A DNA stretch of 64,000 nt from Actinoplanes aureus (lineage in GTDB: Bacteria; Actinomycetota; Actinomycetes; Mycobacteriales; Micromonosporaceae), in NCBI RefSeq assembly GCF_015704865.1, contig NZ_JADQTO010000025.1:59676-123675 (forward strand), given 5' to 3'. Below, piece after piece: positions 7,292 through 17,287 of the stretch (positions are counted from its first letter, which is position 1; every line of letters begins with the position of its first letter). The notes under the pieces were generated by a model that saw only the letters and a program-made list of their open reading frames with translations, ran no database searches and was not told the DNA's origin. Both the position numbers and the translations under genes were made by a program.

Positions 7292-10027
7292 ATGGCCATC
7301 ATTGAACCCGGCGCCGAGCACCGGCGCCTGCGCGACGCCGACAACGACACCGTGCCCTGGCGCCGGTGGGGACCCTACCTCAGCGAACGGCAGTGGGGGA
7401 CGGTCCGCGAGGACTACAGCCAGGGCGGCGACGCCTGGGCCTACTTCAGCCACGATCACGCGAGGTCCCGGGCGTACCGCTGGGGCGAGGACGGCATCGG
7501 CGGCTTCTCCGACGACGAACAGCTGATCTGCGTGTCGGTGGCGTTGTGGAACGGCGCTGACCCGATCCTCAAGGAACGGTTCTTCGGGCTGACCAACGCC
7601 GAGGGCAACCACGGCGAGGACGCCAAGGAGTACTGGTTCTACCTGGATGCCACGCCGACCCACTCGTACCAGCGGATGCTCTACAAGTACCCGCAGCGGG
7701 AGTTCCCGTACAACGACCTGGTCGCCACCAACCGGGACCGGGGATTCGGCGACTTCGAGTACGAGCTGCTGGACACCGGCATCTTCGACGAGGACCGCTA
7801 CTTCGACGTGGAGATCGAGTACGCCAAGGACGGGCCGGAGGACATCCTGTGCCGGATCACCGTGCACAACCGCGGTCCGGAGGCGGCGACGATGCGGGTC
7901 CTGCCCACCCTCTGGTTCCGCAACACCTGGTCCTGGGACGGACCGGAACCGCGGCCGGTGCTGCGTTCGGTGCCCGGTGTACCCGGTATGTCGGTGGTCG
8001 AGGCGGATCATCCGCGGCTCGGCACCCGATGGCTGGCCTGTCTGGGCTCGTCCCCGCTGCTGTTCACCGAGAACGAGACGAACGCCGAGCGGATCCTCGG
8101 CGAGCCGAACCACAGCCCGTACGTCAAGGACAGCTTCGACCGCTACGTCGTGCGGGGGGAGACCGGCGCGGTGAACCCGGCCGGCATCGGCACGAAGGCG
8201 GCCGCGGACGTCGCCCTCGACATTCCGGCCGGCGGTTCGGCGGTGGTCCGGGTACGCCTGACCGACGAGCCGATCGTCGCGGGCGGCGAGGACCGCCGGT
8301 CGTCCGAGGAGGCGTTCGACGCGCTCGTGGCGCTGCGCCGGGCCGAGGCCGACGAGTTCTATGGCACGCTGCTCGCCCCCGGCCTGCCGGACGCCGAACG
8401 CGAGGTGGTGCGCCAGGCGCTGGCCGGCATGCTGTGGAGCAAGCAGTACTTCGGGTACGACGTGGAGCGCTGGCTCACCGAGCACGGCCGGGACCCGCTG
8501 GAGGCCCGCGGGGTCCGCAACGGCGACTGGTTCCACATGATCTGCCACGACGTGATCTCGATGCCGGACACCTGGGAGTACCCCTGGTTCGCGGCATGGG
8601 ACCTGGCCTTCCACACGATCGCGCTGAGCATGGTCGACCTCGGCTTCGCCAAGAACCAGCTGGACCTGCTGCTGAGCCGCCGCTATCTGCATCCCAACGG
8701 CCAGATCCCGGCCTACGAGTGGAACTTCAGCGACGTCAACCCGCCGGTGCACGCCTGGGCCATCCACCTGGTGTACGAGCTGGACAAGTCCCGCCGCGGC
8801 GGCCAGGGCGACCACGACTGGCTGGAGTCGGTCTTCCACAAACTGGCGAAGAACTTCACCTGGTGGGTGAACCGCAAGGACCACGACGGCAACAACATCT
8901 TCCAGGGCGGCTTCCTCGGGCTGGACAACATCGGCGTCTTCGACCGCAGCGCCGAGCTGCCCACCGGCGGCTATCTGGACCAGGCGGACGGCACCGCCTG
9001 GATGGCCCTGTACTGCCAGAGCATGCTCCAGATCGCCCTGGAGCTTTCGGCTCGGGACCCGGTCTACGTCGAGCAGGCGCAGGCGTACTTCGAGCACTTC
9101 GCCTGGATCGCGGTGGCGGTGAACCACGCGACCGGCAGCGCGAACATGTGGGACGAGGAGGACGGCTTCTTCTACGACCTGCTGCGGCTGCCGGACGGCA
9201 GCTCCCAGCGGCTGCGGGTGCGCTCACTGGTCGGGTTGCTCCCACTGGCCGCGGCCACCGTGTACGACCCCGGGCTGACCTCCCGGCACCCCCAGTTGAT
9301 CGAGAACATGCGGGACTTCGTCGCCCGCCATCCCAGCGTCAGCTCGGTGCTGACCGGCGGCCGGGTGCAGGGCCGCAAGGGTGAGCACCTGCTCGCGCTC
9401 TTCGACGAGAGCCGGCTGCGCCGGATCCTGGCCCGGATGCTCGACGAGGACGAGTTCCTCAGCCCGTACGGCATCCGGTCGGTGTCCCGGTACCACCGCG
9501 ATCATCCGTTCGAGTTCCGGGTGGGCGACCGGACGTTCTCCGTCGACTACGAGCCGGCCGAGTCGGACAGCGGGATGTTCGGCGGCAACTCGAACTGGCG
9601 CGGGCCGATCTGGTTCCCGACGAACGTCCTGCTGATCCGCGCGCTGCTCAACCTCTACATGGCGTACGGCGACGAGCTCACCGTCGAGTGCCCGACCGGC
9701 TCCGGCGTCAAGATGACGTTGTTCGAGGTGGCCCGGGAGCTCTCCGAGCGGCTGACCAGGATCTTCCTCCCCGACGAGGAGGGCCGCCGGCCCTGCTTCG
9801 GCGGCCAGCACATCTTCGCCAGCGAACATTGGCGTGATCTGATTACCTTCTCCGAGTACTTCCACGGCGACAATGGGGCGGGGCTCGGAGCCTCTCACCA
9901 GACCGGCTGGACCGGGCTCGTGGCGGTCTTCCCGAACATCTTCGCTGGACTGACCGGTCCCGAGCTGTTGGACCACGGCATGGCCGGGGTATTGCACCGG
10001 CTGGAAGGGCAGGAGGAACGGGAATGA
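7292..10027 (+). CDS. GH63-like glucosidase
   Basis: A 911-residue protein resembling the GH63 / MGH1-like glucosidases that actinobacteria annotate simply as glucosidase. The N-terminal part (EDYSQGGDAWAYFSHDHAR, DGIGGFSDDEQLICVS) is beta-sandwich-like. The C-terminal two thirds look like an (alpha/alpha)6 barrel with conserved W and E/D blocks (PWFAAWDLAFHT, QIPAYEWNFSDVNPPVHAWA, LFGGNSNWRGPIWFPTN-like near residue 770). No signal peptide, so it acts in the cytosol, probably on trehalose- or glucosylglycerate-like storage glucans. It overlaps the GH13 gene (ATGA). No Shine-Dalgarno is apparent, consistent with the predicted leaderless promoter. Confidence 0.85.
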   Translation: MAIIEPGAEHRRLRDADNDTVPWRRWGPYLSERQWGTVREDYSQGGDAWAYFSHDHARSRAYRWGEDGIGGFSDDEQLICVSVALWNGADPILKERFFGLTNAEGNHGEDAKEYWFYLDATPTHSYQRMLYKYPQREFPYNDLVATNRDRGFGDFEYELLDTGIFDEDRYFDVEIEYAKDGPEDILCRITVHNRGPEAATMRVLPTLWFRNTWSWDGPEPRPVLRSVPGVPGMSVVEADHPRLGTRWLACLGSSPLLFTENETNAERILGEPNHSPYVKDSFDRYVVRGETGAVNPAGIGTKAAADVALDIPAGGSAVVRVRLTDEPIVAGGEDRRSSEEAFDALVALRRAEADEFYGTLLAPGLPDAEREVVRQALAGMLWSKQYFGYDVERWLTEHGRDPLEARGVRNGDWFHMICHDVISMPDTWEYPWFAAWDLAFHTIALSMVDLGFAKNQLDLLLSRRYLHPNGQIPAYEWNFSDVNPPVHAWAIHLVYELDKSRRGGQGDHDWLESVFHKLAKNFTWWVNRKDHDGNNIFQGGFLGLDNIGVFDRSAELPTGGYLDQADGTAWMALYCQSMLQIALELSARDPVYVEQAQAYFEHFAWIAVAVNHATGSANMWDEEDGFFYDLLRLPDGSSQRLRVRSLVGLLPLAAATVYDPGLTSRHPQLIENMRDFVARHPSVSSVLTGGRVQGRKGEHLLALFDESRLRRILARMLDEDEFLSPYGIRSVSRYHRDHPFEFRVGDRTFSVDYEPAESDSGMFGGNSNWRGPIWFPTNVLLIRALLNLYMAYGDELTVECPTGSGVKMTLFEVARELSERLTRIFLPDEEGRRPCFGGQHIFASEHWRDLITFSEYFHGDNGAGLGASHQTGWTGLVAVFPNIFAGLTGPELLDHGMAGVLHRLEGQEERE

Positions 10028-11493
10028 GCGCGTGGCCGTCCGCACCGGCGATCTACGAGATCGACACCTGGCCGTGGCTGAGCGGACTGGAGCGCCGGCT
10101 GGGCCGCCCGCTGACCCTGGCCGACGTGCCCGGTGAGATCTGGGACGAGGTGGCCGCGTCCGGCCTGGACGCGGTGTGGCTGATGGGTGTCTGGGAGCGC
10201 AGTCCCGCCGGGCTCGAGGTGGCCCGGGCGAACGAGTCGTTGCAGCGGGCGTTCCGGGCGGCGCTGCCCGATCTCACGCCGGCGGATGTCGTCGGCTCGC
10301 CGTACTGCGTACGCCGGTACCGGGCCGACGACCGGTTCGGCGGGCCCGCCGGGCTGGCTGCGGCCCGCGCCGAGCTGAACCGGCGTGGTCTGCGGCTGGT
10401 GCTCGACTACGTGCCGAACCACGTCGCCCCGGATCACCCGGCGACCGGCGAGCACCCGAACTGGTTCATCCAGGGCACCGCACAGGAGCAGCTCGACGAT
10501 CCGGCCGGCTGGTTCACCGCGGCCGGCCGGGTCCTTGCCCACGGCCGGGACCCGTACTTCCCGCCCTGGCCCGACGTCGCCCAGCTGAACGCCTTCGACC
10601 CGGGCCTGCGGGAGGCGACGGCGGCGGCGCTGATCGGGATCGGCGAGCAGTGCGACGGTGTCCGCTGCGACATGGCGATGCTGGTCACCAACGAGATCTT
10701 CGCGCGGACGTGGGGGCGGTGGGCCGGACCGGCGCCGGGTGCGGAGTTCTGGCCGTACGTCTTCGAGCGGGTCCGGGCGGCGCACCCCGGCCTGGTCCTG
10801 ATCGCCGAGGCGTACTGGGACATGGAGTGGGCGCTCCAGCAGCAGGGGTTCGACTTCTGCTACGACAAGCGGCTCTACGACCGGATGGCCCACGAGGACG
10901 CCGACTCGGTCCGCAAGCATCTCAGCGCCGGACGCGACTATCAGGACGGGCTGCTCCGCTTCGTGGAGAACCACGACGAGCCGCGGGCCGCCGCCACCAT
11001 GCCCGGGGATCGTGCCCGCGCGGCGGCGATCGCGATCGCCACCCTGCCCGGCGCGGTGCTCTGGCACGACGGGCAGTTCGAGGGGCGGCGTACGCATCTG
11101 CCGGTCTTCCTGGCCCGCTACCCGGAGGAGCACCTCGACCTCAACCTGCGGGACTTCTATCGCCGGCTGATCGAGGTGACGGCTCCGCTGCGCCGGGGCG
11201 ACTGGCGGCTGCTCGACTGTCACGGCTGGCCGGACAACCCGACCCACCACGACGTGCTGGCCTGGGCCTGGTCGGACGGTGACACCCCGCGGCACGTGAT
11301 CGCGATCAACTTCGGTGACCACACGTCGCAGGGACGGATCGCGCTGCCCTGGCCGACGGTGGCCGGACGGGCCTGGCGGCTCACCGATCTGCTGGACGGC
11401 CGGGTCTTCGAACGCGACGGCGACGAACTGGCACGAAGCGGCCTCTACGTGGACCTTCCGGCCTGGGGAGCGCACGTACTCGCGGTCGAGTAA
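10024..11493 (+). CDS. GH13 alpha-amylase family glycosidase
   Basis: A 489-residue cytosolic GH13 enzyme. The four conserved regions are present: DYVPNH (128-133), DGVRCDMA with predicted nucleophile D216, LIAEAYW with predicted acid/base E262, and FVENHDE with the His-Asp pair 317-318. The sequence after the barrel (about 390-489) is a short beta domain. Substrate is unknown; the fused transcript with a GH63 glucosidase suggests joint breakdown or remodelling of an intracellular alpha-glucan or compatible solute. ATG overlaps the upstream stop. Confidence 0.9.
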   Translation: MSAWPSAPAIYEIDTWPWLSGLERRLGRPLTLADVPGEIWDEVAASGLDAVWLMGVWERSPAGLEVARANESLQRAFRAALPDLTPADVVGSPYCVRRYRADDRFGGPAGLAAARAELNRRGLRLVLDYVPNHVAPDHPATGEHPNWFIQGTAQEQLDDPAGWFTAAGRVLAHGRDPYFPPWPDVAQLNAFDPGLREATAAALIGIGEQCDGVRCDMAMLVTNEIFARTWGRWAGPAPGAEFWPYVFERVRAAHPGLVLIAEAYWDMEWALQQQGFDFCYDKRLYDRMAHEDADSVRKHLSAGRDYQDGLLRFVENHDEPRAAATMPGDRARAAAIAIATLPGAVLWHDGQFEGRRTHLPVFLARYPEEHLDLNLRDFYRRLIEVTAPLRRGDWRLLDCHGWPDNPTHHDVLAWAWSDGDTPRHVIAINFGDHTSQGRIALPWPTVAGRAWRLTDLLDGRVFERDGDELARSGLYVDLPAWGAHVLAVE

Positions 11494-11517
11494 GGAGCCA
11501 GGTACCCAGGGTCACGA

Positions 11518-11534
11518 TTATCCGATCCGGACGA
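11518..11534 (+). promoter_or_regulatory. Palindromic site 6 (TTATCC-N5-GGACGA) with -10
   Basis: A weaker site, one mismatch in each half. GAGTCT (11557-11562) begins exactly 22 nt beyond it, predicting a start near 11569 and a 37-nt leader carrying CGGAGG before the GTG at 11606. Confidence 0.5.
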
Positions 11535-11605
11535 TGCGCGGGTAAGTCGCCGAGACGAGTCTGAACGAGAGATCGAATGGGGTCGGCTCTCGGAGGTAAA
11601 CAGAC

Positions 11606-14263
11606 GTGTCTATCGAACTGATCGCGGATCCGTCCGGCGTGATGAGCTTTGACCCGGACAGTTCGTTGCTCGACTGCAAGTTCGCGGTCCCGGCGGCGCC
11701 GCCGTTCATGGTGGCCCGTCCCGCGCTGCTAGACCGGGTCACCGAGGGTGTACAGGGCCCGGTCACCCTGGTCACCGGGCTGGCCGGCAGCGGCAAGACG
11801 CAGCTGCTGGCCTCCTGGGTGAACAGCCGCGCGGTGGACTGGCCAGTCGCCTGGATCACCCTGGAGCAGGGTGACGAGCAGACGTCGACGTTCTGGACGT
11901 ACGTGATGGAGGGGCTGCGCCGGGCCGGCGTCGACGTTCCTCCGGTGCCCGGCGGAGCGGTGAGCCGGGCCGTCCTCGGCCGCCTGGCGACGATGCTCGA
12001 CGAGCAGCCCACGCCGATCGTCCTGGTTCTGGACGGAGCCTCCCAGCTCCCCGGGCGGGACTGGGCGATCGGGCTGGAGTTCCTGCTCAGCCACGTGAAC
12101 CGGCTGCGGGTCGTGCTCACCGGCCGCTGGGATCCGCCGCTTCCGCTGTACCGGTACCGCCTCTCCGGCCAGCTCCGCGAGCTGCGTACCGCCGATCTGG
12201 CGTTCACCGCCGCGGAGGCGCGACGGCTGATGGAGCTGCACGGCGTGGACCTCGGGGAGCCGGAGCTGGCGACGCTGCTGGAGCACACCGAGGGCTGGGC
12301 CGCCGGGATCCGGCTGTGCGCATGCGCGCTCCAGGGCCGTGCGGACGCGAAACGGCTGGTGAACACGATCTCGGGCAACGAGTCCACCATCGCCGAGTAC
12401 TTCGTCGGCGAGGTGCTGCGGCTCCAGCCGCCGGAGGTGCGCCGCTTCCTGCTGGAGACCAGCGTGCTGGACACTTTCACACCGGAGCTGGCCGCCGTGG
12501 TCACCACCCGGCCGGACGCCTACCGGATGCTGACCACGCTGACCCGGGAGAACGCGTTCATCCAGCCGGTCGGCGAAGGGTCGGACGTCTACCGGTACCA
12601 CCGGCTCTTCGCCGAACTGCTCCGGGCCCAGCTGGCCTGGACGGAACCGGAGGAGGTGGCGGTACTGCACGGGCGGGCGGCCGTGTGGCTGGCCGAGCAG
12701 GGCCGGCTGCTGGAGGCGGTGGACCACGCGGTGCAGGGCGGCGACTGGGGCACCGCGGCCGCCATGGTGGTCGAGGACTACGCGGTCGGCCGGCTGGTGA
12801 TCGAGGGCAGCTCCGGGCGGCTGGGTGCGATCTTCGCCCGGCTCCCGGAGCATCTGGAACTGCCCGAGGTGGTCATGATCCGGGCCGCGATGGCCTATGG
12901 GGACGGCCGGCGCGAGGAGGCGGCGGAGCGGCTCGCGTACGCCGGCAAGCTGCTCAGCGTGCGCGGCAGCGCCTGCGGCGACGGGCTCACGCTGACCGGC
13001 TTCCTGGTGCAGATCCTGCTGCTGGCCGAGGGTCCGGAGGCCGAGCGGGTGACCGAGCTGGTGGCGGTCGCCGAGGCCTTCCTCGCCGTCGCCCCGACCG
13101 AGCGACTGGCCCGGCATCCCGAGCTGCGGCTGCTCCTGCGGACCGCGGAAGGCATGGCGCTGAGCAACGCCGGGGCTGTGGACGCGGCCGCCGACGTGCT
13201 CAGCGACGCGGCCGCCGGGCTGCTGCCCGGCTGCGAGTCGCTGCGGATCAACAGCCTGAGCCGGCTGGCGCTGCTCGAGGCGTACCGGGGGCGGTTGAGC
13301 CGGGCCGAGACGGTGGCGCGGCAGGCGCTCGAACTGGCCGGCGAGTACGGGTTCGAGCGCAAGCAGCGGCTGGGCGCGGCCGAGGTCGCCCTGGCCTGGG
13401 TGGCGCTGGAGCGGTACGACATCGAGGCCGCCGACCGGCACATCCGGGCGGCTCAGCCGCTCTGCGGGACGGGGGCGGACGGGCTGGCGGTGCTGTCGTA
13501 CGCGATCGTCCGGGCCCGCCGTCTGCAAACCCGCGGTGAGCTGCGCGGGGCGATCAACGCCCTGCGTGCCGCGGACGAGTCCGACGTGGCGGCGTCGGCT
13601 CCGGTGTGGCTGGTCCGGGAGGTGGCCCTGGGCCGGGCCCGGATGCTGATCTCGGGCGGCCACCTGGACGAGGCGGAAAAGACGCTGGACCGGTATCCCG
13701 AACCGTGCCCGCCGGACGTCGCGGTGGTGCGGGCCGCCCTGGCGATGGCCCGCGGCGAGGCCGGGCAGGCGCACGACGTCGCCCGGACCGTCGCGGACGC
13801 CGCCGGCGTACCGGTGCCGGTCGCACTCGACGCCTGGCTGCTGCTGGCCATGCTGGCGGCGAACGGGGAGGACACCTCGGGCGCTCGGGAGGCGCTGCGC
13901 CGGGCACTGCGGGTGGCGGCGGGGGAGTCCTACCGGCGGCCGGTGCACCAGGTGTGGAGCCAGTTGCGGCGGCTGTTGCGCGACGACGACCGGCTGGCGG
14001 TGCAGTACGGCGCGCTCGGCGCGGGCTTGGCACCGGGGACGCCGGCCGTGGTGGGCGAGCCGGTGGTGGTGGAGGCGTTGAGCAAACGGGAACTCGATGT
14101 CCTCAAGGGGATGGCGGCGATGCTGCCCACCGAGGAGATCGCCGCGACACTCTACGTCTCGGTCAACACCGTCAAGACCCATGTCCGGAGCATCCTGCGC
14201 AAGTTGTCCGCCGCCCGGCGCAATGAGGCGGTACGGCGGGCCCGGGCGCTGAACCTCATCTGA
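11606..14263 (+). CDS. LuxR family LAL-type (MalT-like) regulator
   Basis: An 885-residue large ATP-binding LuxR regulator. Walker A GLAGSGKT is at 58-65 and LVLDGASQLP is a plausible Walker B near 145. A long helical tetratricopeptide-like middle follows, and a LuxR HTH occupies about 820-885 (LSKRELDVLKGMA, VSVNTVKTHVRSILRKL). Such proteins are ATP- and ligand-activated transcription activators. The GTG start has GGAGG upstream. It is the only one of three LAL regulators here that itself carries a copy of the palindromic site, making it a candidate regulator or member of that regulon. Confidence 0.9.
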   Translation: MSIELIADPSGVMSFDPDSSLLDCKFAVPAAPPFMVARPALLDRVTEGVQGPVTLVTGLAGSGKTQLLASWVNSRAVDWPVAWITLEQGDEQTSTFWTYVMEGLRRAGVDVPPVPGGAVSRAVLGRLATMLDEQPTPIVLVLDGASQLPGRDWAIGLEFLLSHVNRLRVVLTGRWDPPLPLYRYRLSGQLRELRTADLAFTAAEARRLMELHGVDLGEPELATLLEHTEGWAAGIRLCACALQGRADAKRLVNTISGNESTIAEYFVGEVLRLQPPEVRRFLLETSVLDTFTPELAAVVTTRPDAYRMLTTLTRENAFIQPVGEGSDVYRYHRLFAELLRAQLAWTEPEEVAVLHGRAAVWLAEQGRLLEAVDHAVQGGDWGTAAAMVVEDYAVGRLVIEGSSGRLGAIFARLPEHLELPEVVMIRAAMAYGDGRREEAAERLAYAGKLLSVRGSACGDGLTLTGFLVQILLLAEGPEAERVTELVAVAEAFLAVAPTERLARHPELRLLLRTAEGMALSNAGAVDAAADVLSDAAAGLLPGCESLRINSLSRLALLEAYRGRLSRAETVARQALELAGEYGFERKQRLGAAEVALAWVALERYDIEAADRHIRAAQPLCGTGADGLAVLSYAIVRARRLQTRGELRGAINALRAADESDVAASAPVWLVREVALGRARMLISGGHLDEAEKTLDRYPEPCPPDVAVVRAALAMARGEAGQAHDVARTVADAAGVPVPVALDAWLLLAMLAANGEDTSGAREALRRALRVAAGESYRRPVHQVWSQLRRLLRDDDRLAVQYGALGAGLAPGTPAVVGEPVVVEALSKRELDVLKGMAAMLPTEEIAATLYVSVNTVKTHVRSILRKLSAARRNEAVRRARALNLI

Positions 14264-14647
14264 ATCGTGCCATCGCGGGCGACTTGCCCCGTCTTGCACC
14301 AATGTAGATATCGGGCGCATTACCCGCTAATGCAACTTGCAGTTTGACCACCCGTTCTGCGCCACACGCCAATACGAGGGGTTGTCGTGTGCGTACGGCG
14401 TGTGCTTCGGTGACCGTGAAGGCTCAGCCGATGATTCACCCTCCGTATTCACAGGTTCCTCGACGACGGATTCACCGCTGACGTTATTCGTCGATGGTGA
14501 CGCTTCGTGTTTGTCGCGTGCCGGGGGCGGACACGCGACTGGACCGGCGCTCGCCCGACGGCCAGGCTTCGAAGAAAGGCACCCAGCGCTCGCCCGTTCC
14601 GCGAACCGGGCGTACCCGCTGCGTGGTGCCGTTGGGGGGATTGCGGT
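14264..14647. other. Intergenic region between two LuxR genes
   Basis: About 380 bp that look visibly less GC-rich than the flanking genes, especially 14300-14520. I see no tandem repeat, RNA gene or copy of the palindromic promoter site. It must hold the promoter of the regulator starting at 14648 unless that gene reads through from 11606. An open frame reaching back to 14507 has Arg/Pro-rich sequence and is not credible as protein. Confidence 0.5.
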
Positions 14648-17281
14648 ATGCGGGAGATCAGGCTGAGCGGCCTGTCCATATCGGCGGCGGCCGGGCGCGT
14701 GGTCCGCCCGCGCGTGCCACAGGGAGTGCTCTGGCGCGCACGCCTGGCCGAGGCGCTGGACGCCGGTGTCCGCCGGGCGGTGACGATGCTCTGCGCCGGG
14801 CCGGGCTGGGGCAAGACCGCCCTGGTCTCGTCCTGGGCCGGCACCCGGTCGCTCTCCGGCCCGATCGCCTGGCTCACGCTGGACGCCCAGCACGACGATC
14901 CGCTGGCCTTCTGGTCCGACCTGATCCTGTCGCTACGCACGGCCGGGGCCATCCCGCCGACCAACTCCATTCCCGAACCGCCGCCGCAGACCGTGGACGA
15001 CGACCGGGCGTTCCGGCGGGCCTTCACCGCCGCGCTCGCCGGTCTGCCCGCGGTCACCGTGGTCGTCCTCGACGACCTGCACCGGGTCACCGACTCGCGG
15101 GTGCTGGGCGGGCTGGCCGACCTGCTGGCGGATCTGCCGGAGCGGCTGCGGTTCGTGCTGATCTCGCGTACCGAGCCGGCGGTGCCGCTGCACCGGCTCC
15201 GGGCGGCCGGCCACCTGACCGAGCTGCGCGCCGCCGACCTGGCGTTCCGGGTGGAAGAGGCGGGGGAGCTGCTCGCACTTCAGGGCCGCCGCCCGGCCCG
15301 CCCGGACCTCGCTGCCCTGGTCCGGCGGGCGGAAGGGTGGGGAGCCGGGCTGCGCCTGACGGCGGAGACCCCGGACGGGTACGGGGCCGTCGAGGACTAT
15401 CTCGTCCGGGAGGTACTGGCCGGGCAGCCACCACAGGTCCGGGACTTCCTGCTGCGGACCAGCGTGCCGGACCGCGTCTGCGGGGAGCTGGCCGACGCGC
15501 TCACCGGGCAGCGGTACGGCCACCAGACCCTGGAGCGGTTGGAACGGGCGAACGTCTTCGTGGAGCGGATCGGTCCCGGGCGGTGGTTCCGCTACCACCA
15601 GATGTTCCGCGCCGCGCTGCGCCACCAGCTCGCGCTGACCCATCCGGAGACGGTGCCGCGGCTGAACCTGCTCGCCGCGCAGTGGTACGCCGGCAAGGGC
15701 AACGGCCTGACCGCCCTGAACCACGCCGCGGCCGCCGAGGACTGGGACTTCGTCGCCCGGCTCGTCGTGGAGCGGGGGCTGCAGCTGTTCGCCTCGGTCG
15801 ACCGCGCCGACCTGATCGAGGTGTTGCGGCGGATCCCGGCCGACCGGTTCACCGACACCGCCGAACTCGCCGTCAGCGGGGCCATGCTCGCGTACGCCGA
15901 GGGCGATCTGGACGTGATCCCGCAGCGGCTGACCCGGGCCCGCTCACTACTGGCCGGTCGTGATCCGGCCTATCGCGCCGGCAGCGACCTGGCGCTGACC
16001 GTGATGGAGTGCGGCGCCGTTCTCCGCCGGCACGGTGAGATGTCCCGGCTCACCACGGTCAGCTCCGAGATGCTCGACGAGTTGGCCGCGCTGCGCTGGG
16101 ACCAGGTGCCGGCCCGGCTCCAGTACCGGGCGATCGCGCTCAGCAACAAGGGCACGGGTCTGCTCTGGACCGGCCGCCTGGACCACGCGGAACGGTATCT
16201 GTGGGCGGCCGCCTCCGGAGCCCGTGCCGCCGGGGTGCCGCTCGTCGAGATCAGCGCCTTCGCCCACCTCTCCCTGCTCGCCTTCGTCCAGGGGTCTTTG
16301 AACGGGGCCCTCGAGCACGTGACCGCGGCCACCGACGTCGCCCGCCGGATCGACGCCCAGCACCGGCCCGCCGTCGCGCTCGCGTACCTCACCGAGTCGC
16401 TGATCGAGTCGGAACGCGGCCGGGAGTCCGAGGCGGAGGCCGCGCTGCGGCGCGGGCTGCACGCGCTCGGCGACAACCCGGAGGCGACGCTGGCGATCGT
16501 GGCTGTGCTGGTCCGCGCCCGGCTGCTGCTGGACCGGGGCGAGCCGCTCGCCGCCCGGTCCGTTCTGCGCCGGGCCGGTGACGAGGCCGGGCCACGGCTG
16601 ACCGCACCGTTGCTCGACCGGCTGCGCTGGCTCGGCATCGCGGAGACCGACCTGGCCCTGAGCGCGCCGGACGCCGTTATCGCCCGGTACGCCAACCGGC
16701 CCGCGCTGCCCGCGCTCCTCCCGGCCGAGCAGGTGTGCCTGGCTCGCGCGTACCTCGGAGCCGGGCGGGAATCGGCGGCCGAGAGTCTCCTCACCCGGGT
16801 GCGGGAGAGCCCGGACCGCGTCTCCGCGGTCTCCGCCTGGATCCTCACCGCGCTGGCGGCGGACGCGCACGGCCGGGCATCCCGCGCCGGCGAGGCGCTC
16901 ACCCGCGCTCTCGCCGACGCCGAGCCGGAGCTGATCCGCCGGCCGTTCCGCAGCTTCGACGCCGCACGGGTGACGGTCCTGGCCGAACGGCAGCAATGGC
17001 TGACCGAGCTGCGCCGGCCGGGCGGCGAGGGGGTGCTCGAGGAGATCACCGGGGAACTGCCGGTGCTCGGGGCGGCGGCGCACACGGCCGGCCCGCTCAG
17101 CGAGCGCGAGATGGAGGTGTTGCAGTACCTGCCGACCGTGCTCACCGCGGCTGAGATCGCGGAGAACCTCGGCATCTCGGTGAACACGGTCAAGGCCCAC
17201 ATGCGGTCGATCTACCGCAAGCTGGGGGCCGGGCGCCGGCGCGAGGCCGTGGTCCAGTCCCGCCAGCTCGGCCTGCTCTGA
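14648..17281 (+). CDS. LuxR family LAL-type (MalT-like) regulator
   Basis: A 877-residue large LuxR regulator with Walker A GPGWGKT (51-57), VVVLDDLHRV as Walker B near 145, a helical repeat middle region and a C-terminal HTH (LSEREMEVLQYLPT, ISVNTVKAHMRSIYRKLGA). It is more similar to the regulator at 34510 (same GPGWGKT, same HTH wording SVNTVKAHM-IYRKLGA) than to its neighbour at 11606. ATG 14648 is preferred since GGGGGGA precedes it and the upstream extension is low-complexity. Target genes are unknown. Confidence 0.88.
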   Translation: MREIRLSGLSISAAAGRVVRPRVPQGVLWRARLAEALDAGVRRAVTMLCAGPGWGKTALVSSWAGTRSLSGPIAWLTLDAQHDDPLAFWSDLILSLRTAGAIPPTNSIPEPPPQTVDDDRAFRRAFTAALAGLPAVTVVVLDDLHRVTDSRVLGGLADLLADLPERLRFVLISRTEPAVPLHRLRAAGHLTELRAADLAFRVEEAGELLALQGRRPARPDLAALVRRAEGWGAGLRLTAETPDGYGAVEDYLVREVLAGQPPQVRDFLLRTSVPDRVCGELADALTGQRYGHQTLERLERANVFVERIGPGRWFRYHQMFRAALRHQLALTHPETVPRLNLLAAQWYAGKGNGLTALNHAAAAEDWDFVARLVVERGLQLFASVDRADLIEVLRRIPADRFTDTAELAVSGAMLAYAEGDLDVIPQRLTRARSLLAGRDPAYRAGSDLALTVMECGAVLRRHGEMSRLTTVSSEMLDELAALRWDQVPARLQYRAIALSNKGTGLLWTGRLDHAERYLWAAASGARAAGVPLVEISAFAHLSLLAFVQGSLNGALEHVTAATDVARRIDAQHRPAVALAYLTESLIESERGRESEAEAALRRGLHALGDNPEATLAIVAVLVRARLLLDRGEPLAARSVLRRAGDEAGPRLTAPLLDRLRWLGIAETDLALSAPDAVIARYANRPALPALLPAEQVCLARAYLGAGRESAAESLLTRVRESPDRVSAVSAWILTALAADAHGRASRAGEALTRALADAEPELIRRPFRSFDAARVTVLAERQQWLTELRRPGGEGVLEEITGELPVLGAAAHTAGPLSEREMEVLQYLPTVLTAAEIAENLGISVNTVKAHMRSIYRKLGAGRRREAVVQSRQLGLL

Positions 17282-17287
17282 GGCCGG

